This document shows positions 41,432-50,536 of a DNA stretch of 64,000 nucleotides, piece by piece. Below the pieces are notes generated by a model. That model searched no databases. It saw only the letters and a list, made by a program, of their open reading frames with translations, and was not told the origin of the DNA. Source of the DNA: G963665815 sp942492065 (lineage in GTDB: Bacteria > Cloacimonadota > Cloacimonadia > Cloacimonadales > JAIOQZ01); NCBI GenBank assembly GCA_942492065.1, contig CALODV010000013.1:434001-498000 (forward strand). Direction: 5' to 3'. The translations under genes and the position numbers were made by a program. The stretch's first letter is position 1. Each line of letters begins with the position of its first letter.

Positions 41432-44400
41432 TAGTCAGATTCTTCTATCGTGAGCTGAATTTTAGGACTGTTAACTACGTTTAAGTTAAGGCTGCTGAAT
41501 GCCTTACCGGATGGAAATATTGAATATTTTCCCTTGCACAGCTTCAACTTACCATATTTGTCCGTATTTATAATTAGATTGATCTTGATTTTTCCCGGAC
41601 TTTCCTTCATAGTTCGGTCAAATTCCATTGCTAAGTTTTTATTGACATTGTCCATACAATACTCTTTGCTCAGTTCAATATCCATATTACCGGATAAATG
41701 TTCAACATTCTGACCTGTTACAACAGTGGAAGGCAGTACTCTCAGGAATGAATCATCTCCATTGCCATATGTGGATTTAGCTCCAACTATAAACAGCTCA
41801 GCTCCTTCCTGCATCATGTGAAAGAACTTCTCATAATCGCTTTTGAACAGAGAAACTTCGAATTTCCCTGCACTGTCTTCGAGTGTAATAAATGCCATTG
41901 GATTGCCTCTTCTGTCCATTTTTGTTTTAACTTCCGAGACCAGCCCCATAATTTTTATCAGTCTGACGTTTTTTTCTTTAAAATCTACAGAGTTGCAATT
42001 GCAATAATAGTCTATGATATGTTTATGCTGCTGCAGAGGGTGACCTGAAATATAAAATCCGAGGACACTCTTCTCATGCTCCAGCTTCTCCCTGATTGTC
42101 CAGTTGTTCACATCCGGGAGTTTATAGTCATACGATTTCTCTTCTTTGTTATCTGAATGGAATGCATCAAACAAATTTATCTGATCACTGTTTTTCTCTG
42201 CCTGTACAACACTGGCATTATTCTGAGCATCCTCAATACTTGCGTACTGCTGAGCCCGGTTCCCCTCAAGTTCATCTGTCGCACCTGCAAAAATCAGACT
42301 TTCTACAACAGTTTTGTTAACAATCATTGTGTCTAAACGCTCACAGAACTGGAAAATACTGGTAAACTTACCATCAGCATCACGTTCCCGGATAATCTCA
42401 GCAATAGCTGCACTACCAACATTCTTTATACCACGAAGCCCAAACAGAATTGCTCCGTCTTTTACAGAGAATTCTCTGAAGCTCTCGTTTACATTGGGTG
42501 GAATTACTCTGATTCCCATGTTTTTGCATTCATCGAGGAAATACGGGATTTTTGCCGGATCATTCTCCATAGTAAGAAGAGCTGCCATAAATTCCACAGG
42601 ATAGTGCGCTTTGAGATAAGCTGTCTGAAATGCAATAAAGGCATAGCAAGCCGCATGACTTTTATTGAATGCGTAATTCGCAAAACCTTCCCAGTCTTTC
42701 CAGATCTTATCGGCTGTTTCTCTCTTTACACCGTTTTTAACCGCACCATCTGCAAACTTGATGTGCATCTTATTCATCAGGTCTTCTTTTTTCTTGGAAA
42801 TCGCTTTTCTGAGCTGTCCAGCTTCCGCACTGGTAAATCCGGACATCTCTTTGGATATCCGCATCACCTGTTCCTGATAGACAGTCACTCCATACGTTTC
42901 TTCCAGAGCTGCTTTTGTCAGCTCGTGATCATATTCTATAGGTTCGATACCGTGTTTACGGTTAATATAATTCGGAATAAACTGAATAGGACCTGGACGA
43001 TACAGAGCTACCATCGCAATGATATCATCAAAACAGGTTGGCTTAAGCTCTTTCAGATATTTTTTCATACCTGCAGACTCAAACTGGAAAATCCCATCGG
43101 TCATTCCCATGGAAAGCAGTTCGTATGCTTTTTGGTCTGTCAAATCTACATTATCTATATCAATATCAATATTCTTACCATCTTTAACCAACTGAATGGC
43201 TCTTTTTATTACAGTAAGCGTCTTCAATCCGAGAAAGTCCATCTTCAGCATCTTAAGGTCATCGAGCCATTTTCCCTCGTACTGCACGAGTACGGCAGGT
43301 GGACCGTCCTTCTGACTGCTGATTGCCACAGGAGCATAATCACTGAGGTCACCGGGACCTATCACAACTCCGGCGGCATGGATACCAATCTGACGGATCA
43401 GACCTTCCAGAACCATACTGTATTCCAGAATTGATTTATATATTTCGTTACCTGCCATGTATTCGGCAAACTCAGGAGCTTCCTTCAGGGCTTTTGCAAG
43501 TGTAACTTTTGGTCCGGAAGGCATCAGCTTGGTTATTCTGTTTGCTTCCGCAGGAGCAACATCCAGCACACGGGCAACATCCTTAATTACAGATTTAGCC
43601 CCAAGAGTACCGAAAGTAACAATCTGAGATACACTCGGTCGTCCGTATTTCTCAACAACATACTCTATTACCTCTCCCCGACCTTCAGCACAGAAATCAA
43701 TATCGATATCCGGCATTCCAACACGTTCCAGATCGAGGAATCTCTCAAAAAGCAAGCCGTATTTAAGCGGATCAAGCCTCGTTATATCCAACAAGTAAGC
43801 AACAATACTACCTGCAGCAGAACCCCGTCCGGGTCCCACAGGAATCTCCCTGTCTCTCGCGGCATCAATAAAGTCTTTCACAATAAGGAAATATCCCACA
43901 TAGCCCATCTGGTGGATTACATCCAGCTCAAAGTCAAGTCGATCACGTATTTCCTTGGTCTCCTCACCGTATTTCTGTTTGATTCCTTCATCACAGAGGT
44001 GACGCAAGTAGAGATACGGATCTGTAAATCCTTCGGGCAGGTCTGTTTTCGGGAATAGGAAGTCTTTATATGGCAGATCGAATTCGACCTGTTTGGCAAT
44101 TTTTACTGTGTTTTCAAAAGCAGAGTCCATGTTGGGGAATAAATCGCGCATTTCCTGCTCAGTCTTGAAGTAAAGTTCGTGAGACTCGAATGTCATTCTG
44201 TCCGGATCAGCCAGAGACTTACCGGTCTGAATACACAATAACACTTCGTGTGCTTTAGCATCTTCACGCTTGAGGTAGTGACAGTCATTGGTGACTACCA
44301 TGGGAGTATTTGTTTTTTCGGCAATTTTAACCAGCTCCGGCAGAACGGCAACTTCTTCTTCCAAACCGTGATTCATCAACTCAATATAATAAGCATCAGG

Positions 44401-44892
44401 AAACAGTTTCTTGTACCAGGCAATAACTTCTTCGGCTTCTTCATATTTCTTTTTGAGAAGCAGACTGGGGATTTCCCCTGCGAGACACGCCGACAGACAG
44501 ATTAGCCCCTCATGATGTTCTTCCAGAACCTTTTTGCTGATACGTGGTCTATAGTAAAAACCTTTTGTATAGGCTATGGAGCTGAGTTTCATGAGGTTTT
44601 TATAGCCCTGCAGGTTTTTTACGAGCAGAACCAGGTGATGTCTGGGGTTTGTCTTTGATTTCGGATCTTCCAGATCATCGTTAACTATATATGCTTCCAT
44701 CCCGATGATAGGTTTGATTCCGGCTTTATTTGCTTTATTGTAAAAATCTATTGTACCGAACATGTTACCGTGGTCAGTCATTGCGACAGCCGGCATATCA
44801 TATTCTTTAGCGAGGTTGACCATTTTATCGACACGGCATGCGCCGTCGAGTAAGCTGTATTGTGTGTGGTTATGCAGATGCACGAATGCCAT
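41431..44892 (-). CDS. dnaE: DNA polymerase III alpha subunit
   Basis: 1153 aa, DnaE1-type replicative polymerase. An N-terminal PHP domain has HLHNHTQYSLLDG and MTDHGNMFG. The polymerase core has GPGRGSAAGS and the catalytic Asp pair in PDIDIDFC, then YGVTVYQEQVMRIS and KSHAACYA. The C-terminal helix-hairpin-helix and OB-fold are seen in IKIMGLVSEVKTK. Length is normal. It heads a transcript with the two GWxTD genes. Upstream a TTGACA (complement near 44950) is present without a convincing -10. Confidence 0.97.
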   Translation of the reverse strand: MAFVHLHNHTQYSLLDGACRVDKMVNLAKEYDMPAVAMTDHGNMFGTIDFYNKANKAGIKPIIGMEAYIVNDDLEDPKSKTNPRHHLVLLVKNLQGYKNLMKLSSIAYTKGFYYRPRISKKVLEEHHEGLICLSACLAGEIPSLLLKKKYEEAEEVIAWYKKLFPDAYYIELMNHGLEEEVAVLPELVKIAEKTNTPMVVTNDCHYLKREDAKAHEVLLCIQTGKSLADPDRMTFESHELYFKTEQEMRDLFPNMDSAFENTVKIAKQVEFDLPYKDFLFPKTDLPEGFTDPYLYLRHLCDEGIKQKYGEETKEIRDRLDFELDVIHQMGYVGYFLIVKDFIDAARDREIPVGPGRGSAAGSIVAYLLDITRLDPLKYGLLFERFLDLERVGMPDIDIDFCAEGRGEVIEYVVEKYGRPSVSQIVTFGTLGAKSVIKDVARVLDVAPAEANRITKLMPSGPKVTLAKALKEAPEFAEYMAGNEIYKSILEYSMVLEGLIRQIGIHAAGVVIGPGDLSDYAPVAISSQKDGPPAVLVQYEGKWLDDLKMLKMDFLGLKTLTVIKRAIQLVKDGKNIDIDIDNVDLTDQKAYELLSMGMTDGIFQFESAGMKKYLKELKPTCFDDIIAMVALYRPGPIQFIPNYINRKHGIEPIEYDHELTKAALEETYGVTVYQEQVMRISKEMSGFTSAEAGQLRKAISKKKEDLMNKMHIKFADGAVKNGVKRETADKIWKDWEGFANYAFNKSHAACYAFIAFQTAYLKAHYPVEFMAALLTMENDPAKIPYFLDECKNMGIRVIPPNVNESFREFSVKDGAILFGLRGIKNVGSAAIAEIIRERDADGKFTSIFQFCERLDTMIVNKTVVESLIFAGATDELEGNRAQQYASIEDAQNNASVVQAEKNSDQINLFDAFHSDNKEEKSYDYKLPDVNNWTIREKLEHEKSVLGFYISGHPLQQHKHIIDYYCNCNSVDFKEKNVRLIKIMGLVSEVKTKMDRRGNPMAFITLEDSAGKFEVSLFKSDYEKFFHMMQEGAELFIVGAKSTYGNGDDSFLRVLPSTVVTGQNVEHLSGNMDIELSKEYCMDNVNKNLAMEFDRTMKESPGKIKINLIINTDKYGKLKLCKGKYSIFPSGKAFSSLNLNVVNSPKIQLTIEESD

Positions 44893-45151
44893 TGAGTACT
44901 CCGTGAGTTTTATTCTAATAAATGCATGTTCTCTTTTTTCAAGATAAATGTCAAAGGGTTTTAGAAAATAAATTGGGTGGGGTAGGAATACATAGATTTG
45001 TGTATTTTAATTTGTAATTATTAATCATTTCGCTTGACTATATTTTTTATCAAAAGTATGAAATACTATAATTTTGAAATATTAATAGACAACAATACTG
45101 ATTGAATTATGCAAAATTGTTTTATTTTTTGAAACATAGTAGGAGTGAAAA

Positions 45152-45922
45152 ATGATAAGAAAGAATTGGACCAAGGAAGAAACAATTATAGCATTTAATG
45201 TATATTGTAAAATCCCATTCAAAAATAGTAGTAAGTCAAATCCTATAATCATTAAATATGCCGAATTAATTGGTAGAAGCCCATCGGCACTGAACATGAA
45301 AATTGGTAACTTCGGAAGACTTGATCCTGAGTTACGAAAACAAGGAATTACAGGTTTATCACATGGTAGTAAGCTTGAGCAGGAAGTATGGGATGAATTC
45401 AATGGAGACTGGGGGAAGTTAGCACTTGAAAGTGAATTGTTAATTGCCAAGCTTTCTAACAATTATATTGAGGAATTAGATGATTTAAGCAAATCTGATA
45501 ACAATATTCCATTAGGACTTGATAAAGAGTATCTCATTAAACAGCGAATAAATCAAAACTTCTTTCGGACAGCTATTCTCTCATCATATAACACCACATG
45601 TTGTATTACTGGAATATCAATAGACACGATGCTAAATGCCAGTCATATTGTTCCTTGGGCTATAGACCCTAAAAATAGATTGAATCCAAGAAATGGTCTT
45701 TGTTTAAACTCATTTCATGACAGAGCTTTTGATAGAGGGTTGATTACAATAACCCCTGATTTCAAAGTAAAAATATCTTCATCTGTCCAAAAGAGAAAAC
45801 GTGAAGCTTCAATCAGAGATTACTTTTTCAAGTATAATGATACGAAAATCATACTACCTGATAAATTTTTGCCATCAAAAGAATTTCTATACTACCATAA
45901 TAAAGAAATTTTCATAGGTTAG
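45152..45922 (+). CDS. HNH endonuclease, putative restriction nuclease
   Basis: 256 aa. The N-terminal ~110 residues are a helical domain (WTKEETIIAFNVYC...LIGRSPSALNMKIGNF) typical of a predicted restriction-nuclease group with a C-terminal HNH module. The HNH core spans about 145-205: CCITGI, then ASHIVPWAIDPKNRLNP with His-Ile, and NGLCLNSFHDRAFDRGLI with the Asn and His ligands. Ribosome site AGGAG 6 nt upstream. A possible promoter with TTGACT near 45044 lies in the spacer. Its plus orientation and the following restriction-like gene make a small accessory island in an otherwise minus-strand region; no methyltransferase is visible. Confidence 0.85.
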   Translation: MIRKNWTKEETIIAFNVYCKIPFKNSSKSNPIIIKYAELIGRSPSALNMKIGNFGRLDPELRKQGITGLSHGSKLEQEVWDEFNGDWGKLALESELLIAKLSNNYIEELDDLSKSDNNIPLGLDKEYLIKQRINQNFFRTAILSSYNTTCCITGISIDTMLNASHIVPWAIDPKNRLNPRNGLCLNSFHDRAFDRGLITITPDFKVKISSSVQKRKREASIRDYFFKYNDTKIILPDKFLPSKEFLYYHNKEIFIG

Positions 45923-45982
45923 TACAATAAATTGTCTTTTGTTTAAATTAGCACAAAAATATATATGTAAAGGAATAATCAA

Positions 45983-46696
45983 ATGAACAGTATAACTAAA
46001 GATGATTATTGGGGACTTAATCTTGAAAGATGTAAAATGGAAAGCTTCAAGGATAAGAGAAATTGTTGTTCATCAAATTCTAATGTTTCTGCTGACTCAA
46101 ATTGGTTTATTTACGAACTGTGCAATGCCAGCAATGAAATTGTGAAGAAAAGCAATTCAATATTAAATAAGTTTCCAATTTACAACAGCATTAGAAATCT
46201 TCTTAGAGAAGACATAAAATTTAAGTTCCATGGAATTGAAAACAAAATCTTCAATAATAACTTAGTCTTAATTGATTCAAAAATGCCTCAAATTCTTGCT
46301 GAAATGGTAAAGCTATTCTACTCTTCAAACATTTCAAGAGTTTCTGATCTTGTACATGAAATCCGTAAGATGAATCCTGCTAATTATGATTTAACAGATA
46401 ATCATAAATTCTATGAGTACAAAATTAAGCATTTCTTAACTGATATAGCTGTTGGAATGATGCCCGGAAGTGTTTGGGATGGTAAATATGATTCTACAGG
46501 GGGATATCTTATCGTAAAGGAAAGTGGTGATATTATTGCTTATCACTTGTATAATAAAAATGAGTTTGAGAATTATCTGTTTCATAATACAAAGTTTGAT
46601 ACTCCGAGTAGTTCAAGACACGATTTTGGATACATCTATACAGAAAACAATAAATATTTCATCAAGTTGAATTTCCAGATCAGATTTGTAAAATAA
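45983..46696 (+). CDS. HpaII-like restriction endonuclease, apparently N-terminally short
   Basis: 237 aa. From memory of the family, the C-terminal half resembles HpaII-type endonucleases (CCGG cutters). It has HFLTDIAVGMMPGSVWDGKY, TGGYLIVKESGDIIAYHLYN, LFHNTKFDTPSSSRHDFGYI and a final IKLNFQIRFVK. HpaII is about 350 aa, so roughly 100 residues of the N-terminal part seem to be missing or replaced by the divergent first 80 residues. The gene lies 60 nt after the HNH gene and on the same strand. No cognate cytosine methyltransferase occurs in the window, which suggests a remnant or a lone effector. The low similarity of the N-terminus leaves activity open. Confidence 0.55.
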   Translation: MNSITKDDYWGLNLERCKMESFKDKRNCCSSNSNVSADSNWFIYELCNASNEIVKKSNSILNKFPIYNSIRNLLREDIKFKFHGIENKIFNNNLVLIDSKMPQILAEMVKLFYSSNISRVSDLVHEIRKMNPANYDLTDNHKFYEYKIKHFLTDIAVGMMPGSVWDGKYDSTGGYLIVKESGDIIAYHLYNKNEFENYLFHNTKFDTPSSSRHDFGYIYTENNKYFIKLNFQIRFVK

Positions 46697-46713
46697 TCAT
46701 CCCCCCTCAAAGC

Positions 46714-46745
46714 AAAAAAAACACCACCGAGTCTCCCCGATGGTG
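46714..46745 (-). terminator. Intrinsic terminator of the butyrate kinase gene
   Basis: Stem CACCACCG (46722-46729) / CGATGGTG (46738-46745), 8 bp with one G-U pair in minus-strand RNA, 8-nt loop, followed by eight T on the minus strand. Confidence 0.85.
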
Positions 46746-46768
46746 CATATAAATCTAATTTGTTTTTC

Positions 46769-47860
46769 TTAATATACTCTGGCGTCTTCTGATCCGTTAA
46801 GAACACGAACAGCACCTTGAGTAAGGGCTTCCATTTCTTTTTCTCCCGGGAATACGTGTACAGGAGCGATAAATCCTGTTCTTTTCTTCAGTTCTTCCAC
46901 GAGGAACGGATTGTAGCAAAGTCCACCTGTAAGGAAGATAGCATCAACTTTTCCGTCTACAACTGTTGCGTATCCACCGATTTCTTTAGCAATCTGGTAA
47001 CACATAGCATCGTGGTAGAATTTCGCATCTTTGTTGCCGTCTTCACCGTTTTTGAGCTTTTCAATTTCTTTTTCAATATACAGACCGTCATCTGTTCCAA
47101 GATAAGCCATCAGACCTGCTTTTTTAGCAAGGTAGCCAGTAAGCTGTTTCTTAGTCCAGTCGCCTGAGTAAGCCATATCAAGAAGGTCTCCGATTGGAAG
47201 TGCACCGGCTCTCTGTGGAGAGAAAGGTCCCATTCCGAGAAGTGCGTTGTTAGTATCAACAACTTTACCTTGTTTGATAGCACAAATGGAGATTCCACCG
47301 CCCATGTGAACAGCAACCATATTCATTTTATCAAAGTCTTTTCCAAGCTGATCAGCAAGCAGTCTTGCTGTATAACGAATATTAAGAGCGTGGAAAAGTG
47401 ATTGTCTTTTAATTTCAGGAATACCTGATACTCTTGCAAGGTCTTCAAACTCGTCAACTGTTACAGGGTCAACGATGAATGATCTTACACCGATTTCGTC
47501 AGCAATAGATTTTGCGATGAAAGCACCAAGATTAGAGGCATGAATTCTTCCCCATTTTGTAGGATCTTTAAGATCTGCCAGCATTGTATCGTTGATTTCG
47601 TATGTTCCGCCTTCAAGTGCACGAACCAGTCCGCCTCTACCAACTACAGCATTAAGCGATTCAATTGTGATATCATTTTCTTTTACAGCTTCTACAACAA
47701 GGTTTTTACGAAATTCATACTGTTCAATGATTCCGCCGAAATTTTCCAGTTCAGCAGGGTCATGTCTCAGAACTTTTGTAAAAAGATTTTCTTTGTCTTC
47801 AAATACTGCTATTTTTGTTGAAGTAGATCCCGGATTAATAGCCAAAACACGGTAACTCAT
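46769..47860 (-). CDS. buk: Butyrate kinase
   Basis: 363 aa of the acetokinase family. It has the N-terminal phosphate-binding LAINPGSTSTKI (about 5-16), then GRGGLVRALEGGTY, KRQSLFHALNIR, VAVHMGGGISICA and the C-terminal FLTGGLCYNP and PGEKEMEALTQGA. These features are characteristic of butyrate/branched-chain acyl kinase rather than acetate kinase. It converts butyryl phosphate and ADP to butyrate and ATP, the last step of substrate-level phosphorylation in fermentation, or the reverse to activate fatty acids. No phosphotransbutyrylase is adjacent. Monocistronic with its own terminator. Confidence 0.96.
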   Translation of the reverse strand: MSYRVLAINPGSTSTKIAVFEDKENLFTKVLRHDPAELENFGGIIEQYEFRKNLVVEAVKENDITIESLNAVVGRGGLVRALEGGTYEINDTMLADLKDPTKWGRIHASNLGAFIAKSIADEIGVRSFIVDPVTVDEFEDLARVSGIPEIKRQSLFHALNIRYTARLLADQLGKDFDKMNMVAVHMGGGISICAIKQGKVVDTNNALLGMGPFSPQRAGALPIGDLLDMAYSGDWTKKQLTGYLAKKAGLMAYLGTDDGLYIEKEIEKLKNGEDGNKDAKFYHDAMCYQIAKEIGGYATVVDGKVDAIFLTGGLCYNPFLVEELKKRTGFIAPVHVFPGEKEMEALTQGAVRVLNGSEDARVY

Positions 47861-47911
47861 TTATCCTCCAATAATTTTTATGTTTATGCAAAACAAGTTT
47901 TTGCCTGATTA

Positions 47912-47968
47912 TCAGTCAATATTTTTTAATGCCAAAGCATGTAAAACGTTTATTCCTACATCAATATA
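47912..47968 (-). pseudogene. Duplicated 3' fragment of the M20 amidohydrolase gene
   Basis: Reading the minus strand from 47968 gives YIDVGINVLHALALKNID then a stop. The next gene ends CIDVGINVLHALTVD then stop. A 34-bp stretch is identical at 47933-47966 and 48332-48365, 399 bp apart. No coding sequence continues upstream, so this is an isolated relic of a duplication, not a gene. Confidence 0.7.
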
Positions 47969-48070
47969 GCTTTTATTTTTCATTGTGTGTATTTCCTCTT
48001 TATCACTGTATAATAAATTTCCCGTTAAAAAATCCTGAAGCCTTGGAAGGATTTCAGGGGAGATTTATGG

Positions 48071-48086
48071 TTCCAGCTTGCTGGAA
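48071..48086. repeat. Short perfect inverted repeat
   Basis: TTCCAGC, TT, GCTGGAA: 7-bp arms and 2-nt centre, in the repeat-rich spacer downstream of the M20 gene. Confidence 0.6.
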
Positions 48087-48117
48087 ATACATTTTGATAA
48101 AGAGTGCTTTTCTTTTG

Positions 48118-48149
48118 CTTCGTTTTCTTTGGCATCAAAGAAAATGAAG
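48118..48149. repeat. 32-bp inverted repeat, possible bidirectional hairpin
   Basis: CTTCGTTTTCTTTG (48118-48131) and CAAAGAAAATGAAG (48136-48149) pair over 14 bp with one mismatch that becomes G-U in one RNA; loop GCAT. Similar 'TTTTCTTTG...CAAAGAAAA' elements recur in spacers of many bacterial genomes (recollection, not checked). It has no flanking T tract, so it is not a classic terminator. Confidence 0.6.
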
Positions 48150-48201
48150 ATACAACAATGTGTTGATCAACACACCCGAACCTATAAAACCAAATCTTAC
48201 T

Positions 48202-48244
48202 CCATAGTGTTTCCCGTAGTGTTTCCTTGAAGAAATACCAGAAT
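48202..48244. repeat. Dispersed repeat, copy A
   Basis: Two overlapping 13-mers, CCATAGTGTTTCC (48202-48214) and CCGTAGTGTTTCC (48214-48226), then ACCAGAAT (48237-48244). CCGTAGTGTTTCC and ACCAGAAT recur in the same order in the spacer at 51614-51649. Confidence 0.6.
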
Positions 48245-48319
48245 TCCCTGCAGAATGGGACTTTATGCAGGCATTCTTAAATCAGCTGAGAAGAGTATTT
48301 TTTATGGAATGAAGTATGC

Positions 48320-49420
48320 CTAATCAACTGTCAAAGCATGTAAAACGTTTATTCCTACATCAATACACTTCTCATCAGGAAGAAATTTTTCTGAATGCAG
48401 ATCTCCGCTTTGCTCCCCGGCACCCAGCCAGAAAAGCAGTCCCTTATACTTCGATGTAAAGAATCCGAAATCCTCCCCCGTCATCAAAGGTTCCACATAC
48501 TTAAGGCTTGCACTCTCAGGCAATAACTCTTCAAGTTTTCTGTAAAGTTCAGGGCTGTTAACTACCGGATCGTATGTATTGAGAAACTTAACTTCGCTTT
48601 GCAATCCATAAGCCTGTGCAATGCTCTCAGCAGTTCGCTCAATCAGCATATTGATTTTATCTCTGTTATCTTTTGTCAGGCTTCTGGTTGTTCCCTCAAA
48701 CACACATTTATCGGGAACAGCATTCATAACATTGCCTGCGTGACAGGTACCTATATAGAAGATCACCGGTTCTGTTGCCGGAAATTCCAGATTCATCAGA
48801 GTCTGCATTGTTTGATAAAACTGTACTCCTGCTGCCAGTGCGTCCTTACCTTTATGAGGAAACGCAATGTGCGAACTTCTTCCCCTGAACGTCACCTTGA
48901 ATTCCTGAGGAATCCCGAACAGGATCTTATCGTTGGTTGCCACTGTGCCTACAGGATAATCACCTGACACATGCAGAGCATAAGCTTCCTTTATACTGTA
49001 CTGATCGAGATATCCCGAGCCTAAAAGCTTCTCAGCTCCTCCCAGTCCTTCCTCTGCCGGCTGAAACACAAACAGAAAATTAGCCTCTGGCTTGTCTGCC
49101 ATCAGTTTGTCGATAAGTCCCAGGAGAATCGTCATGTGAATATCATGTCCACAGGCATGCATAAAGCCTTCATGTTCTGACCGGAAATCACAATCGGTCT
49201 TTTCTCTGATTGGCAGAGCATCCATGTCTGAGCGGAATAAAATGTATTCATCCTCATCACTGCCTTTGTAACTTGCAATGACTCCGGTAAAATCGAATGT
49301 CTTTATTTTCAGTTCCGGATAGCTATTCAGTATATCAAGGATTAACTCCTGAGTCTTGAATTCGGAAAATCCTCTTTCCGGAATCTTATGTATTCTTTTG
49401 CGTAAGTCGTATAAATTCAT
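48320..49420 (-). CDS. M20-family amidohydrolase (hippurate/N-acyl-amino-acid hydrolase type)
   Basis: 366 aa zinc peptidase of the M20D group. It starts directly at the peptidase domain (MNLYDLRKRIHKIPERGFSE). It has FRSDMDALPI, the metal/active-site HACGHDIHM (about 91-99), QPAEEGLGGAEKLL, and HVSGDYPVG. The C-terminal zinc ligand region is MTGEDFGFF. Related enzymes release amino acids from N-acyl or N-acetyl derivatives, and relatives include N-acetyldiaminopimelate deacetylase. Substrate not determinable. Third gene of lepB-hemW-M20; its start directly follows the hemW stop. Confidence 0.92.
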   Translation of the reverse strand: MNLYDLRKRIHKIPERGFSEFKTQELILDILNSYPELKIKTFDFTGVIASYKGSDEDEYILFRSDMDALPIREKTDCDFRSEHEGFMHACGHDIHMTILLGLIDKLMADKPEANFLFVFQPAEEGLGGAEKLLGSGYLDQYSIKEAYALHVSGDYPVGTVATNDKILFGIPQEFKVTFRGRSSHIAFPHKGKDALAAGVQFYQTMQTLMNLEFPATEPVIFYIGTCHAGNVMNAVPDKCVFEGTTRSLTKDNRDKINMLIERTAESIAQAYGLQSEVKFLNTYDPVVNSPELYRKLEELLPESASLKYVEPLMTGEDFGFFTSKYKGLLFWLGAGEQSGDLHSEKFLPDEKCIDVGINVLHALTVD

Positions 49421-50536
49421 CTATATCTCCTCTATGAGAAATTCCATAAAAATTGAGTTAGAGACAAAATATGCTTCCGGTGTCAATCTGATATTGTCTC
49501 CTGCATCTTCCAGGAGTCCCTGTTTCATAAGCTTTGCTGTTATTGCTCCGAAAACATCTGAAAAATCTCTGTTGAATCGGCTTTTAAAATCCTTCCTATT
49601 CAACCCTTCTGTCTTGCGTAGATTAAGGAAAGCGTATTCGGAAATCATATCACTTTCGGAAAGCTCCACAACATCGTCCGGCATGTGGTTATCATTTACA
49701 ATACGGTAGTACTCCTGCAAATCTTCAGGATTCTTGTATCGGATATTATTCACAAAACCAGATGCTCCGGCACCAAATCCCGCATAGTTTTTGTAGTTCC
49801 AGTATGAGAGATTATGCTTGGATTCATTACCTGTGCCGGCAAAGTTAGATAACTCATATATATTGTATGATTCGCTGTCAAGATATTCCAATATACTGTA
49901 GTACATTCTGTTACATATATCATCGTCAGGCAGCCATTCCAGATCACCATAAAGCGGTGCGTCCTTTTCCAGACTCAGATTGTAGATAGATATATGAGCA
50001 GGATTCAATTCTACCATTTTCCTCAGGCTTGCCAGTACCTGCACAATACTCTGATCAGGCAGTCCGTAAATCAGATCCAGTGAAAAATTTTCGAAACCGG
50101 CAGCTTTGATGTCTCTGACAGTCACGTAGACCTGTTCAGCATTATGGATTCTCTGCAAATATCTCAACTCTTTGTCATCAAGAGACTGCACTCCAAGACT
50201 GAGTCTGTTTACCGGGGTTTTATCTCTGAGCTGCTCAAAATAGCTGCGGTTCACAGTTCCCGGGTTAGTTTCCAAGGTGATTTCGCAGTTGTCATTGAGA
50301 TTGAAGATGGATAGTATGTCCGAAATCTGATCGACACTCAACAAGGATGGAGTTCCACCACCAAAATAGATTGTATCAGCTTTGACTATGTTGTTAGATA
50401 TAAATTGCTTAATCTCTTTTTCGAGAGTCTCTATGTAGTTTGAGCAGAGTTCTTGTGTAAATGTCTCGGAATAGAAAGAGCAATATCCGCATTTCTTTAT
50501 GCAGAATGGTATATGTATGTATACGTGATTAATCAC
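49421..50536 (-). CDS. hemW: Radical SAM heme chaperone HemW-like protein
   Basis: 371 aa. The radical-SAM cluster motif is CIKKCGYCSF (CxxxCxxC, about 12-18), with Y/HIPFC before it. Also present are FGGGTPSLL, ETNPGT, RLSLGVQSLDD and DLIYGLPDQ, and a C-terminal HemN-like domain (GFGAGASGF, then the LRKTEGLNRKDF region). It is of the HemW (heme-carrier) type rather than coproporphyrinogen dehydrogenase HemN, because the CxxxCxxC motif lacks the fourth Cys (CxC) that marks HemN. Start overlaps lepB by 4 bp. Confidence 0.92.
   Translation of the reverse strand: MINHVYIHIPFCIKKCGYCSFYSETFTQELCSNYIETLEKEIKQFISNNIVKADTIYFGGGTPSLLSVDQISDILSIFNLNDNCEITLETNPGTVNRSYFEQLRDKTPVNRLSLGVQSLDDKELRYLQRIHNAEQVYVTVRDIKAAGFENFSLDLIYGLPDQSIVQVLASLRKMVELNPAHISIYNLSLEKDAPLYGDLEWLPDDDICNRMYYSILEYLDSESYNIYELSNFAGTGNESKHNLSYWNYKNYAGFGAGASGFVNNIRYKNPEDLQEYYRIVNDNHMPDDVVELSESDMISEYAFLNLRKTEGLNRKDFKSRFNRDFSDVFGAITAKLMKQGLLEDAGDNIRLTPEAYFVSNSIFMEFLIEEI

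Larger units (their letters stand above)
47861..48319. other. 459-bp spacer rich in inverted and dispersed repeats
   Basis: No supported gene. It contains a fragment duplicated from the 3' end of the M20 gene, an inverted repeat CCTGAA/TTCAGG (48034-48039, 48053-48058), two stronger inverted repeats and a tandem copy of a 13-bp element shared with the spacer at 51614; each is listed separately. The density of repeats suggests a degenerate miniature element or a former gene. Confidence 0.6.

Noticed and set aside
42604..43434. 276-codon plus-strand frame opposite dnaE
   Set aside because: Antisense shadow of a conserved polymerase gene; the product has no recognisable motif and unusual Cys/Phe/His content.
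47861..48319. CRISPR or tRNA in the repeat-rich spacer
   Set aside because: Repeats are not regularly spaced or of uniform length, and no cloverleaf or T-loop sequence is visible.
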